Positions 1-10,376 of a stretch of DNA of 34,662 nt are shown piece by piece. The DNA comes from Pseudomonadota bacterium. GTDB lineage: Bacteria > Pseudomonadota > Alphaproteobacteria > Sphingomonadales > Sphingomonadaceae. The DNA is taken from positions 1-34,662 of the forward strand of contig JAEZIO010000065.1 of assembly GCA_023436615.1 (NCBI GenBank), written 5' to 3'. A program made the position numbers and the translations under genes. Position 1 is the first letter of the stretch; each line of letters starts with the position of its first letter. Under the pieces are notes generated by a model. That model did no database searches, was not told the DNA's origin, and saw nothing but the letters and a program-made list of their open reading frames with translations.

Positions 1-1068
1 TCGCAGATCCATGCCGGCGGCCGCGGCAAGGGCAAGTTCAAGGAGCTCGGCGCCGACGCCAAGGGCGGCGTGCGCGTCGTGAAGTCGGTCGAGGAGGTCA
101 AGGCGAACGCCGCTGAGCTGCTCGGCAACACCCTCGTCACCCTGCAGACCGGCCCGGCCGGCAAGCAGGTGAACCGGCTCTACATCGAGGAAGGGGCGGC
201 GATCGACAAGGAGTTCTACCTGTCGATGCTGATCGACCGCTCGACCGGGCGGGTCGCGTTCGTCGTCTCCACCGAAGGCGGCATGAACATCGAGGACGTG
301 GCGCACGACACGCCCGAGAAGATCGTCACCTTCTCCGTCGACCCGGCGACCGGGGTGATGGCCCACCACGGCCGCACCGTCGCCAAGGCCCTGAAGCTCA
401 CCGGCCCGCTCGCCAAGCAGGCGGAGGATCTCGTCGCCAAGCTCTACCGTGCCTTCACCGAGAAGGACATGGCGATGCTCGAGATCAACCCGCTGATCGT
501 CACCAAGGACGGCAACCTCAAGTGCCTCGACGCCAAGGTGTCGTTCGATTCGAACGCCCTCTACCGGCACCCCGAGGTAGTCGAGCTGCGCGACGTCACC
601 GAGGAGGACGAGAAGGAGATCGAGGCGTCGAAGTACGACCTCTCCTACATCGCCCTCGAGGGCACGATCGGCTGCATGGTCAACGGCGCCGGCCTCGCCA
701 TGGCGACGATGGACATCATCAAGCTGAACGGCGCCGAGCCCGCCAACTTCCTCGACGTCGGCGGCGGCGCTTCCAAGGAAAAAGTCACCGCGGCCTTCAA
801 GATCATCCTCAGCGATCCCGCGGTGAAGGGCATCCTCGTCAATATCTTCGGCGGGATCATGCGCTGCGACATCATCGCCGAGGGCATCGTCGCCGCTGCG
901 CGCGAAGTTCAGCTCAGCGTGCCGCTGGTGGTCAGGCTCGAAGGCACCAACGTCCAGCAGGGCAAGGACATCCTTGCCTCATCGGGATTGGCGATCATCC
1001 CCGCAAACGACCTCGGCGACGCTGCGAAAAAGATCGTCGCCGAAGTAAAGCAGGCAGTGCCTGCGTGA
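1..1068 (+). CDS. sucC: succinyl-CoA synthetase (ADP-forming) beta subunit, 5' end cut off
   Basis: The beta subunit of succinate-CoA ligase, a TCA cycle enzyme that makes ATP or GTP while converting succinyl-CoA to succinate. The reading frame is open from base 1, so the gene starts outside the window. 355 residues are visible, against about 390-400 for the family, so roughly 40 N-terminal residues of the ATP-grasp domain are missing. Visible family blocks include EINPLIV in the ATP-grasp half, the GTIGCMVNGAGLAMATMD segment of the CoA-ligase half, the LDVGGGAS loop and the NIFGGIMRCD segment. The stop codon overlaps the GTG of the next small gene (GTGA). Succinyl-CoA is also the product of the mutase encoded 4.5 kb downstream. 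The identity is certain; only the start is unseen. Confidence 0.97.
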   Translation, partial: SQIHAGGRGKGKFKELGADAKGGVRVVKSVEEVKANAAELLGNTLVTLQTGPAGKQVNRLYIEEGAAIDKEFYLSMLIDRSTGRVAFVVSTEGGMNIEDVAHDTPEKIVTFSVDPATGVMAHHGRTVAKALKLTGPLAKQAEDLVAKLYRAFTEKDMAMLEINPLIVTKDGNLKCLDAKVSFDSNALYRHPEVVELRDVTEEDEKEIEASKYDLSYIALEGTIGCMVNGAGLAMATMDIIKLNGAEPANFLDVGGGASKEKVTAAFKIILSDPAVKGILVNIFGGIMRCDIIAEGIVAAAREVQLSVPLVVRLEGTNVQQGKDILASSGLAIIPANDLGDAAKKIVAEVKQAVPA

Positions 1069-1331
1069 AGCTGATTTTGGCGGCATCTCCGCTGCTGATC
1101 ATTGCTCTCGGGGTCGCCGGAGCATTCGCGGCACGCCGTGGCCACGCCAAAGCGGCGCTGGCTGTAATCGCTGTCGCTTTCCTCGGTGCGACTTGGGGAA
1201 TCTCCAGCTATGACCTCTCACCGCCTGGTACCGACGGTGACGGAATGCTGTGGGGAATGTCTCTAGTTGCGTTCGTGATTGCCGTCCTTTGCGTCTGGGC
1301 TGGCGTAAAACGAACTGATGCAATCTTCTAG
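1065..1331 (+). CDS. small membrane protein, unknown function (88 aa)
   Basis: I do not recognise this protein. It begins with GTG overlapping the sucC stop (GTGA), which suggests translational coupling, and ends 12 bases before etfB. Hydrophobic stretches at about residues 3-22, 29-47 and 62-80 suggest three membrane passes; a short basic segment (ARRGHAK) follows the first. The first stretch could instead be read as a signal peptide. By hand count the gene is about 59% GC, lower than the flanking housekeeping genes. The coordinates rest on an open frame, the overlap and the hydrophobic pattern, not on homology. Confidence 0.6.
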   Translation: MKLILAASPLLIIALGVAGAFAARRGHAKAALAVIAVAFLGATWGISSYDLSPPGTDGDGMLWGMSLVAFVIAVLCVWAGVKRTDAIF

Positions 1332-1343
1332 GGAAGTGCAGGA

Positions 1344-2093
1344 ATGAAACTCCTCGTCGCGGTAAAGCGCGTCATCGACTTCAACGTGAAGCCGCGCGTG
1401 AAGATGGACGGCTCCGGCGTCGATCTCGCCAACGTGAAAATGAGCATGAACCCCTTCGACGAGATCGCCGTCGAGGAAGCGATCCGGCTGAAGGAAAAGG
1501 GCGTCGCTACCGAGATCGTCGCGGTGTCGATCGGGCCGGCAAAGGCGCAGGAGACGTTGCGCACGGCGCTGGCGATGGGCGCGGACCGCGCGATCCTGGT
1601 GCAGACCGACGAAGAGGTGGAACCGCTCGGCGTCGCCAAGATCCTCGCCCAGCTCGCTGACGAGGAAAAGCCGGACATGATCGTGCTCGGCAAGCAGGCG
1701 ATCGACGACGACAATAATGCGACGGGACAGATGCTGGCCGCGCTCCTCGGCTGGCCGCAGGGCACCTTCGCGTCAAAGGTGGAAGCCGGCGATGGCAATG
1801 TGAAAGTCACCCGCGAAGTCGATGGCGGGCTCGAGACGGAGGAGCTGAAGGTTCCGGCCGTGGTCACCACGGACCTTCGCTTGAACGAGCCGCGCTATGC
1901 GAGCTTGCCGAACATCATGAAGGCCAAGTCGAAGCCGCTAGCTACCAAGACAGCCGATGAGCTGGGCGTCGACATCGCGCGGCGGCTGGAGACAGTGAAA
2001 GTGGTAGAGCCGGCCAAGCGCCAGGCGGGCATCAAGGTCGGCTCGGTGGACGAGCTGGTGGAGAAGCTCAAGGGCATGGGGATAGCGAAATGA
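1344..2093 (+). CDS. etfB: electron transfer flavoprotein beta subunit
   Basis: The small ETF subunit. With EtfA it accepts electrons from acyl-CoA dehydrogenases and passes them to ETF-ubiquinone oxidoreductase. At 249 residues it has the normal family length. It opens with the typical MKLLVAVKRVID segment, followed by NPFDEIAVEEAIRLKEKG around residues 36-53. The ETF-beta signature region lies at about 153-195 (VTREVDGG, VTTDLRLNEPRYASLPNIMKA). An AMP-binding loop is expected in this subunit. The stop overlaps the etfA start (ATGA), so the two subunits are likely made in equal amounts. The acyl-CoA dehydrogenase encoded at 12352-13497 is a plausible electron donor (inference). Confidence 0.96.
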   Translation: MKLLVAVKRVIDFNVKPRVKMDGSGVDLANVKMSMNPFDEIAVEEAIRLKEKGVATEIVAVSIGPAKAQETLRTALAMGADRAILVQTDEEVEPLGVAKILAQLADEEKPDMIVLGKQAIDDDNNATGQMLAALLGWPQGTFASKVEAGDGNVKVTREVDGGLETEELKVPAVVTTDLRLNEPRYASLPNIMKAKSKPLATKTADELGVDIARRLETVKVVEPAKRQAGIKVGSVDELVEKLKGMGIAK

Positions 2094-3019
2094 GCGTGCT
2101 CGTTCTCATCGAACATGACGGGAAGTCCGTCAAAGACGCGAGCCTCGCGACCGTCACTGCGGCCGGCAAGCTGGGCGACGTCCATGCGCTCGTCGCCGGT
2201 TCGGGCGTCGATGCCGTCGCCGCGGAAGCCGCCAAGATCGCTGGCGTCGCCAAGGTGCTCGCCGCCGACGCCGCGCATCTCGATCATGAGCTTCCGGAAG
2301 AGCTCGCGCCCGTGATCGCCAAGCTGATGGACGGCTATGACGCGGTGGTCGCTCCGGCCACCACCTTCGGGAAGAACATCGCGCCACGCGTCGCCGCTTT
2401 GCTCGACGTCATGCAGATCAGCGACATCCTGTCAGTCGAAGGGCCGGACACGTTCACGCGTCCGATCTACGCCGGCAACGCCATCGCGACGGTAAAGTCC
2501 AACGATGCGAAGAAGGTCATCACCGTTCGCGCCACTGCGTTCGAGAAAGCGGCTCGCGACGGCGGCAGCGCGTCGGTTGAAAAGGTCGATGCCGGACAGC
2601 CGGCGGGCCTCAGCAATTTCGTGGGCCTCGAAGCCTCCGAAAGCGAGCGGCCGGAGCTGACCAGCGCCAAGGTGATCGTCTCGGGTGGCCGCGCCTTCGG
2701 GTCGAGCGACGACTTCCACAAGCTCCTCGACCCGCTCGCGGACAAGCTTGGCGCCGCGGTCGGAGCTTCGCGCGCGGCCGTCGACGCGGGCTATGCGCCC
2801 AACGATTACCAGGTCGGCCAGACCGGCAAGATCGTCGCTCCGCAGGTCTACATCGCGATCGGCATTTCCGGCGCGATCCAACACCTCGCTGGAATGAAGG
2901 ATTCGAAGACGATCGTCGCCATCAACAAGGACGAGGAAGCGCCCATCTTCCAGGTCGCCGACATCGGCCTCGTCGGCGACCTGTTCAAGGTCGTGCCCGA
3001 GCTTACCGAAAAACTTTAA
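2090..3019 (+). CDS. etfA: electron transfer flavoprotein alpha subunit
   Basis: The FAD-binding ETF subunit, 309 residues, normal length. The N-terminal half is the Rossmann-like ETF domain (MSVLVLIEHDGKSVKDASL). The C-terminal FAD domain, from about residue 195, carries SGGRAFGSSDDF, then GASRAAVDAGY, QVGQTGKIVAPQVYIAIGIS and GAIQHLAGMKDSKTIVAINKD, the usual flavin-binding order. It is translationally coupled to etfB through a 4-base overlap. It converges with the deacetylase gene on the other strand: the two stop codons share bases 3016-3019 (TTAA), leaving no room for a terminator between them. Confidence 0.96.
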   Translation: MSVLVLIEHDGKSVKDASLATVTAAGKLGDVHALVAGSGVDAVAAEAAKIAGVAKVLAADAAHLDHELPEELAPVIAKLMDGYDAVVAPATTFGKNIAPRVAALLDVMQISDILSVEGPDTFTRPIYAGNAIATVKSNDAKKVITVRATAFEKAARDGGSASVEKVDAGQPAGLSNFVGLEASESERPELTSAKVIVSGGRAFGSSDDFHKLLDPLADKLGAAVGASRAAVDAGYAPNDYQVGQTGKIVAPQVYIAIGISGAIQHLAGMKDSKTIVAINKDEEAPIFQVADIGLVGDLFKVVPELTEKL

Positions 3020-4017
3020 AATCCGCTGAGGAACTCGGCGACGTTAGCCCCCAGCGCGTCGACCGCGTACCCGCCTTCCATGAGGATCAGCGTCGGCCGG
3101 CCGGACGACGCGATGCGCCGGGCGACGGAGCGATAGTCGGCGGTCTCAAGCTGGAAATGGCTGATCGGGTCGCCGCCCCAGGTATCGGCGCCGAACGAGA
3201 CGATCAGCAGCTCGGGCGAGAAGCCGGCAAGCCATTCGAGCGAGCGGTCGAGCGCCCTCTCATACTGCTGCCACCTTGTCCCGCGCGGCAGTGGCAGGTT
3301 GAGGTTGGCCCCCTCGCCATCGCCCTCTCCCGTCTCGTCGGCATGACCCCAGAAGAACGGGTAATCGGTGAGTGGGTCGGCGTGGATCGACGCGAAGGCC
3401 ACATCACTGCGCGCATAGAAGATGTCCTGCGTGCCGTTGCCGTGATGATAGTCGACATCGAGGATCGCGATTTTCCGCAGCCCGCGAGCGAGTGCCGCTT
3501 CGGCCGCGATCGCCGCATTGTTGAGGTAACAATAGCCGCCGAAATAATCGGAGCCCGCATGGTGGCCTGGAGGCCGGCACAAGGCGAACGCAGAGCCGCC
3601 GCACATGACGGCATCGACCCCGGCGAGCGCGGTCTGGGCGCTCCAATAGGCCGACTGCCATGTCCCTTCGGCTATCGCGCTCGAGGTGTCGAAACCATAG
3701 TGCCCGAGGTCAGCGTCGATGCGCTTGAACGTTCGCGTCCGTCGGCGAACGATGGGGAAGGTGTAAGGAAAAGCATCGCCCTCGCGGCCTGCCTCGCGCC
3801 ATCGCGAATGCGCCGACTGGAGGAATTCCAGATAGTCGCCCGGATGGACTCGCAGGAGCGGCGCGAGCCCGAAATCGTCCGGCGCTTCGACCGTGCCGAG
3901 CGCCTCGAGGATCGCGTCGACGCGTCCGCGATGCTCGGCAGCGGGATGCATAGCCCCGTTGAAGAATTCACCGGCTGGAGAATGCAGCCGCTGCCGATCG
4001 TCCCAGAAGCATCGCAT
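3016..4017 (-). CDS. histone deacetylase-family amidohydrolase, acetylpolyamine amidohydrolase type
   Basis: A 333-residue zinc-dependent deacetylase of the arginase/deacetylase fold. It follows the acetylpolyamine amidohydrolase layout closely, for example LCRPPGHHAGSDYFGGYC and ILDVDYHHGNGTQDIFY. Catalytic positions known from Mycoplana ramosa APAH are all present with a constant offset of 6: the His pair 152/153, zinc ligands Asp189, His191 and Asp278, and Tyr317. The likely reaction is removal of acetyl groups from acetylated polyamines or similar small amides in the cytoplasm; the substrate is inferred from subfamily resemblance. The start codon overlaps the nhaA stop by one base (TGATG), so it is the second gene of an nhaA operon. 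A protein-lysine deacetylase role cannot be excluded. Confidence 0.88.
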   Translation of the reverse strand: MRCFWDDRQRLHSPAGEFFNGAMHPAAEHRGRVDAILEALGTVEAPDDFGLAPLLRVHPGDYLEFLQSAHSRWREAGREGDAFPYTFPIVRRRTRTFKRIDADLGHYGFDTSSAIAEGTWQSAYWSAQTALAGVDAVMCGGSAFALCRPPGHHAGSDYFGGYCYLNNAAIAAEAALARGLRKIAILDVDYHHGNGTQDIFYARSDVAFASIHADPLTDYPFFWGHADETGEGDGEGANLNLPLPRGTRWQQYERALDRSLEWLAGFSPELLIVSFGADTWGGDPISHFQLETADYRSVARRIASSGRPTLILMEGGYAVDALGANVAEFLSGF

Positions 4018-5243
4018 CAGCGGATCTTCGCCTCCCGGTCCTGCTCGAAATCGCCAGCGAAGATTTCGAGCGCCTCCGGTCGATCGTCTTCAGCAACGAA
4101 CGGTTCGGAGAAATAGAGGACGGCCCAACCGCTGATCCCTGCAAGCAGTGATCCAACGATGGTGCCCAAACGCGCGGAATCGACGAGCTCCGGATCGTTG
4201 CCGAACGCAAGAGCGCCGATGAAGAGACTCATGGTGAAGCCGACGCCCGTCAGCAGTGCTGCGCCGTAAAGTTGCACCCAGGGCGTCGAAGGCTCCCGCG
4301 CCGTTACGCCGAGGCGGACCATCAGCCAGATGGAGCCGAACACGCCGAGCTGCTTGCCGAAGAATAGGCCGGCAATGATCGCCAGCGGCACCGGTTGCAG
4401 CAGTTCGCGGAACCCGTCGATGCGCACGCCCGCGCTGGCCAGCCCGAACAGCGGCACGATGCCGAGCATCACCCACGGGTGGATCGCGTGCTCGACCCGT
4501 TTGAGAGGTGACACGGGCTCGCCGCGTCCGAGCGGGATCGTCAGCGCCGCGAGCACTCCGGCCACCGTGGCGTGGATGCCGCTCGCCAGCATCGCCAGCC
4601 ACAGGGCCGGGAAGGCGATCATGTACGGCAGCAGGCGCCGGACGCCGAGCATGTTCATCATTGCCATCGTTCCCACGATCGCCGCCGCGGCCGCGATCGC
4701 GAGCGCATCGATCTCGGCGGTGTAGACCAGGGCGATGATGATGACGGCGCCGATGTCGTCGATGACGGCGATCGCGACGAGAACCAGCTTGAGCGACGGA
4801 TTTGCGTTCCTGCCGAGCAACGCCAGGATACCCACTGCGAAGGCGATGTCGGTGGCCGACGGGATGGCCCACCCGCGGATCAGCCCCGGGTCGGCTCCCG
4901 TGACGGCCAGATACAGCAGCGCCGGGACCGCCATCCCCGCCGCCGCCGCGATGATGGGCAGACGCCGCTCGGCCGCGGTGGACAGTCGCCCGTCATACCA
5001 TTCGCGCTTCACCTCCAGTCCCACCAGCAGGAAGAAGATCGCCATCAGCCCGTCGGCGATCCACTCGTGAACGGAGAGCGTGCCGAGCCTCGGCATCGCC
5101 GGACCGAGCTTCGTCTCAAGCAGTGCGTGATAGGCGCCGGCGACGCCGCTGTTGGCGATCAGCACGGCGACCGCCGCGGCCGCGATCAGCAGGATGCCGG
5201 CGCGCTTTTCTCGGCTCTGAACCTCGTCGCGAGCGCCGGCCAT
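4017..5243 (-). CDS. nhaA: Na+/H+ antiporter NhaA
   Basis: An inner-membrane antiporter that expels Na+ in exchange for protons; 408 residues against about 390 for the family. The diagnostic core is intact: GWAIPSATDIAFAVGILALLG with Asp132, and AIAVIDDIGAVIIIALVYT with the paired Asp162/Asp163. These correspond to E. coli Asp133 and Asp163/164 of the ion-binding site. LVGLEVKREW (about 73-82) is another family block. About eleven or twelve hydrophobic segments are visible. The protein has a longer acidic C-terminal tail (after LYFSEPFV) than E. coli NhaA. It is followed by the deacetylase gene with a one-base overlap. High confidence. Confidence 0.96.
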   Translation of the reverse strand: MAGARDEVQSREKRAGILLIAAAAVAVLIANSGVAGAYHALLETKLGPAMPRLGTLSVHEWIADGLMAIFFLLVGLEVKREWYDGRLSTAAERRLPIIAAAAGMAVPALLYLAVTGADPGLIRGWAIPSATDIAFAVGILALLGRNANPSLKLVLVAIAVIDDIGAVIIIALVYTAEIDALAIAAAAAIVGTMAMMNMLGVRRLLPYMIAFPALWLAMLASGIHATVAGVLAALTIPLGRGEPVSPLKRVEHAIHPWVMLGIVPLFGLASAGVRIDGFRELLQPVPLAIIAGLFFGKQLGVFGSIWLMVRLGVTAREPSTPWVQLYGAALLTGVGFTMSLFIGALAFGNDPELVDSARLGTIVGSLLAGISGWAVLYFSEPFVAEDDRPEALEIFAGDFEQDREAKIR

Positions 5244-5287
5244 CGCGGCCTTCTAGCCGCGTGGCCCGCGATTGAAAGGCGGCGGTC

Positions 5288-5467
5288 TTAGCTGGCGTGC
5301 TCGGGCTTACCCTTGCGCTTGGTCGATGCCATTTTCTCGAGCTCTTTCTCGCTCATCGACATCATCGACTTGGACGCGCCCTTGAGCTTGCTTTTCGACG
5401 TGTCGCCACGCTTTGCGGACAAAGCCGCGCCCGCCGCCTTCTGCTGCGCCTTGGATTTTGCTGGCAT
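5288..5467 (-). CDS. DUF3008 family small basic protein (59 aa)
   Basis: A 59-residue Lys/Ser/Ala-rich protein starting MPAKSKAQQKAAGAALSAKR and ending KRKGKPEHAS, which is the DUF3008 pattern. The start at 5467 is chosen because AAAGGAG lies 7 bases upstream and because the family begins at this methionine; the frame continues open further upstream but without family similarity. Function is unknown. Such proteins are abundant, probably unstructured and cytoplasmic. It lies 44 bases upstream of nhaA on the same strand and diverges from the mutase gene across a 109-base gap. I looked in that gap for a general-stress (GGAAC/GTT type) promoter and did not find a convincing one. Confidence 0.85.
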   Translation of the reverse strand: MPAKSKAQQKAAGAALSAKRGDTSKSKLKGASKSMMSMSEKELEKMASTKRKGKPEHAS

Positions 5468-5576
5468 GCGCATTCTCCTTTCCGGGGAATAAACGCTTTG
5501 CGGCCCGTTGTGCTGCAGGCCCGCCAACCGGTTCGCCTCTCCCGAAAGTCGAATTGCCCTGCTAGTGCAGCCGCCG

Positions 5577-7661
5577 ATGAGCGACGACATCAGCCGAACG
5601 ACGCCCGAAGGCATCGACCTCAAGCTCGTTTACGGGCCGCAGGATGCCGCGGGAATCGAACCTGGCGTGCCGGGCGAGCCGCCGTTCACGCGCGGCCCTT
5701 ATGCGACGATGTACGCGGGCCGCCCATGGACGATCCGGCAGTACGCCGGCTTCTCGACGGCGGAAGAATCCAACGCTTTCTACCGCCGCAATCTGAAGGC
5801 GGGTCAGAAGGGACTCTCGGTCGCCTTCGATCTCGCCACGCACCGCGGCTACGACAGCGATAATCCGCGCGTCGCCGGGGACGTCGGAATGGCGGGAGTC
5901 GCGATCGACACCGTCGAAGACATGAAATTGCTGTTCGACGGAATCCCGCTCGACCAGATGAGCGTGTCGATGACGATGAACGGCGCGGTGCTTCCGGTCA
6001 TGGCCTTCTTCATCGTCGCCGGGGAGGAGCAGGGGGTTCCGCACGAGAAGCTCACGGGCACGATCCAGAACGACATCCTCAAAGAGTTCGCGGTCCGAAA
6101 CACCTACATCTACCCGCCCGAGCCGAGCATGCGGATCGTCGCCGACGTGATCGCCTACTGCGCGCGCGATATGCCGAAGTTCAATTCGATCTCGATCAGC
6201 GGCTATCACATGCACGAGGCCGGGGCGACCGCGGTCCAGGAGCTCGCCTACACGCTCGCCGACGGCATGGAATATGTGCGCGTCGCCAAGGCCCAGGGTC
6301 TGGAGATCGACGAATTCGCGGGGCGCCTGTCGTTCTTCTTCGGCATCGGCATGAACCTGTTCATGGAGGTGGCGAAGCTGCGCGCTGCGCGCACGCTCTG
6401 GCACCGGATCATGACCGAGCTGGGCGCGAAGAACGACCGGTCGAAAATGCTTCGGACGCACTGCCAAACAAGCGGCGTCAGCCTGACCGAGCAGGACGCG
6501 TACAACAACATCGTCCGAACCACGATCGAGGCGCTGGCCGCCGTGCTCGGCGGGACCCAGTCCCTGCACACCAACAGCTTCGACGAGGCGATCGCGCTGC
6601 CGACGGATTTCAGCGCGCGGATTGCCCGCAACACGCAGCTGATCCTGGCCGAGGAAAGCGGCGTGACCGCCGTCGCCGACCCGCTCGGCGGAAGCTGGTA
6701 CGTCGAGAAACTGACCCGCGAACTCGAGGAAAAAGCCTGGGCGCTGATCGAGGAAGTGGAGCAGCACGGCGGGATGACGAAGGCCGTCGCCGAAGGCCTG
6801 CCCAAGCATCGCATCGAGGAAGCTGCCGCGGCGCGCGCGGCGAAGGTCGACACCGGCGAAACGGTGATCGTCGGCGTCAATCAGTACCAGCCCGAAAGCG
6901 AGCCCGAGCACGACATCCTCGAGGTGGACAATGCCAAGGTCCGCGCAGGACAGATTGCGCGGTTGGAGAAGATTCGTGCGTCACGCGACGAAGCGAAGGT
7001 GCGTACAGCGCTCGATGCGCTGGAGCAGGGCGCGCGGGGAGATGCGAACCTGCTGGCGCTGAGCGTCGAGGCGGCGCGCGCGCGGGCCACGCTCGGCGAG
7101 ATTTCGGATGCGCTCGAGCGCGCGTTCGGCCGCTACGACACGGTGCCGGAGCCGGTGCGCGGCGTGTACGGCAAGGCGCGCAACGATGCGCGTTGGAAGA
7201 CGGTCGAAGAAGGCACGCAATCGGTCACAAACCGTCTTGGCCGCAGGCCGCGGATCCTCGTCGCCAAGATGGGGCAGGACGGGCACGATCGCGGCGCCAA
7301 CCTGGTCTCCTCGGCGTTCACCGACCTCGGCTTCGAAGTAATCCCCGGACCGCTTTTCCAGACTCCGCGCGAGACGGCCGAAATGGCGGTCGAGAAAGAC
7401 GTCGACGTGGTCGGCGCTAGCTCGCTCGCGGCGGGCCATCGCACGCTCATCCCCGAGATGATCGAGGCCTTGAAGGAGATGGGCCGCGCCGACATCAAGG
7501 TCGTCGCCGGAGGGGTCATCCCGCCGCAGGATTATGCCGCGCTTCGAGCCGCCGGCGTGCAGGCCATATTCGGGCCCGGCACCAACCTCGCCGACGCCGC
7601 CGACGAGGTGCTTCGCCTGCTCGGCCACAACCGCCCGCCGCTCGACGAGGCTGCGGAGTGA
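5577..7661 (+). CDS. methylmalonyl-CoA mutase
   Basis: Adenosylcobalamin-dependent mutase converting methylmalonyl-CoA to succinyl-CoA, the last step of propionyl-CoA assimilation. From the ATG at 5577 it has 694 residues, including both the substrate-binding barrel (GPYATMYAGRPWTIRQYAGFST near the N terminus, then VAFDLATHRGYDSD and QNDILKEF) and the C-terminal B12 domain. The cobalamin ligand motif is DGHDRG with His570, followed by GASSLAAGH and VVAGGVIPPQDY. It is therefore a complete catalytic chain of the ScpA/MutB type. No ribosome site stands out before 5577; an in-frame GTG at 5565 is an alternative start. The stop overlaps the next GTG (GTGA). It heads an operon with the carboxylase subunit that makes its substrate precursor. 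Confidence 0.96.
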   Translation: MSDDISRTTPEGIDLKLVYGPQDAAGIEPGVPGEPPFTRGPYATMYAGRPWTIRQYAGFSTAEESNAFYRRNLKAGQKGLSVAFDLATHRGYDSDNPRVAGDVGMAGVAIDTVEDMKLLFDGIPLDQMSVSMTMNGAVLPVMAFFIVAGEEQGVPHEKLTGTIQNDILKEFAVRNTYIYPPEPSMRIVADVIAYCARDMPKFNSISISGYHMHEAGATAVQELAYTLADGMEYVRVAKAQGLEIDEFAGRLSFFFGIGMNLFMEVAKLRAARTLWHRIMTELGAKNDRSKMLRTHCQTSGVSLTEQDAYNNIVRTTIEALAAVLGGTQSLHTNSFDEAIALPTDFSARIARNTQLILAEESGVTAVADPLGGSWYVEKLTRELEEKAWALIEEVEQHGGMTKAVAEGLPKHRIEEAAAARAAKVDTGETVIVGVNQYQPESEPEHDILEVDNAKVRAGQIARLEKIRASRDEAKVRTALDALEQGARGDANLLALSVEAARARATLGEISDALERAFGRYDTVPEPVRGVYGKARNDARWKTVEEGTQSVTNRLGRRPRILVAKMGQDGHDRGANLVSSAFTDLGFEVIPGPLFQTPRETAEMAVEKDVDVVGASSLAAGHRTLIPEMIEALKEMGRADIKVVAGGVIPPQDYAALRAAGVQAIFGPGTNLADAADEVLRLLGHNRPPLDEAAE

Positions 7662-7860
7662 CCCAGCGCCGTTTGGGTTGTCTCTTCTTCGGCCTCGCTT
7701 GGGCCGCAGTCTTCGGCTTCACGAATTTCGGTTTAGCACTGAGCGATTTGAACCCCGGCGCACCTAACATTCTCGGCGTTGCGTTTTGGATTGAAGTCGC
7801 GGTGTTTGTTGTCGCTGCGCTGCTGTTCTACCGCGCGGAAATGAAAGACAGCGAGTTCTG

Positions 7861-7861
<1 letters not shown>
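7658..7861 (+). CDS. small membrane protein, unknown function (67 aa)
   Basis: I do not recognise this family. Its GTG start overlaps the mutase stop (GTGA) and its TGA stop overlaps the pccA ATG (TGATG), so it is wedged seamlessly between two metabolic genes. Two hydrophobic segments are visible (about residues 7-28 and 41-60), with a basic N terminus and an acidic C terminus (KDSEF). Hand count gives about 56% GC, clearly below its neighbours. A role in coupling translation of mutase and carboxylase, or an orphan membrane peptide, are both possible; neither is shown by the sequence. Confidence 0.6.
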
Positions 7862-9951
<2,090 letters not shown>

Positions 9952-9984
9952 TCTCTTGAAGTCCGCCTCAATACACACTTGAGA

Positions 9985-10374
9985 TCAGGAGTTGACCCGC
10001 AACACTATCAGCGCCGCGATCGTCCACAGACCCACGAAGCACGCAATGGTCCTCGTGTGGCTACTTTTCGACCACTCTAGAGCGGCAATAATGCATGCCG
10101 GTAAGAAGATGCATACGGCCCAATAGAGGTTCGGCGCGCCGCCGACAAAAACCATCGCCATTGGCGCCACGTACACAGCCCAAAGTGCAAGAAGCGACGC
10201 GGGTACCAGCAAAATCCAAAGGCTTCCGCGCATCAGCAGATCGGAAAGCGCGATCCACTCCCGATTGCGGATAGCACCGCCCAGTTCCTCCCATGCGTTT
10301 AGTATCCAGGGAAACGCCAGAGCCACGAGAAACAGGGGGACAACCGCCGCGAAGAGCCAGAAGGCCAGACTCAT
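9985..10374 (-). CDS. membrane protein, unknown function (129 aa)
   Basis: The last gene of the minus-strand CoA operon. Its ATG lies two bases after the stop of the CoA ligase gene (TAAGCATG), so it is probably translated from the same message. The 129 residues contain about four hydrophobic segments (roughly 4-26, 50-70, 72-92 and 106-126), with charged NAWEELGGAIRNREW between the first two. No motif is recognised. Base composition looks lower in GC than the upstream enzymes. It could be a small permease-like or accessory membrane protein, or an orphan. A 33-base gap separates its end from that of pccA on the other strand, and no strong terminator is visible there. Confidence 0.62.
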   Translation of the reverse strand: MSLAFWLFAAVVPLFLVALAFPWILNAWEELGGAIRNREWIALSDLLMRGSLWILLVPASLLALWAVYVAPMAMVFVGGAPNLYWAVCIFLPACIIAALEWSKSSHTRTIACFVGLWTIAALIVLRVNS

Positions 10375-10376
10375 GC

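Noticed and set aside
5468..5576. Possible general stress (EcfG-type) promoter before the DUF3008 gene
   Set aside because: No GGAAC with a GTT box at 16-17 bases could be found on the minus strand.
5562..6911. Long open frame (449 codons) on the minus strand opposite the mutase gene
   Set aside because: Composition is Arg/Asp/His-rich with no recognisable motif; it is the antisense shadow of a high-GC gene whose plus-strand product is unmistakable.
9952..9984. Terminator between pccA and the convergent membrane-protein gene
   Set aside because: Only a 5-base inverted repeat (CTCAA/TTGAG) without a T-run is present, too weak to call.
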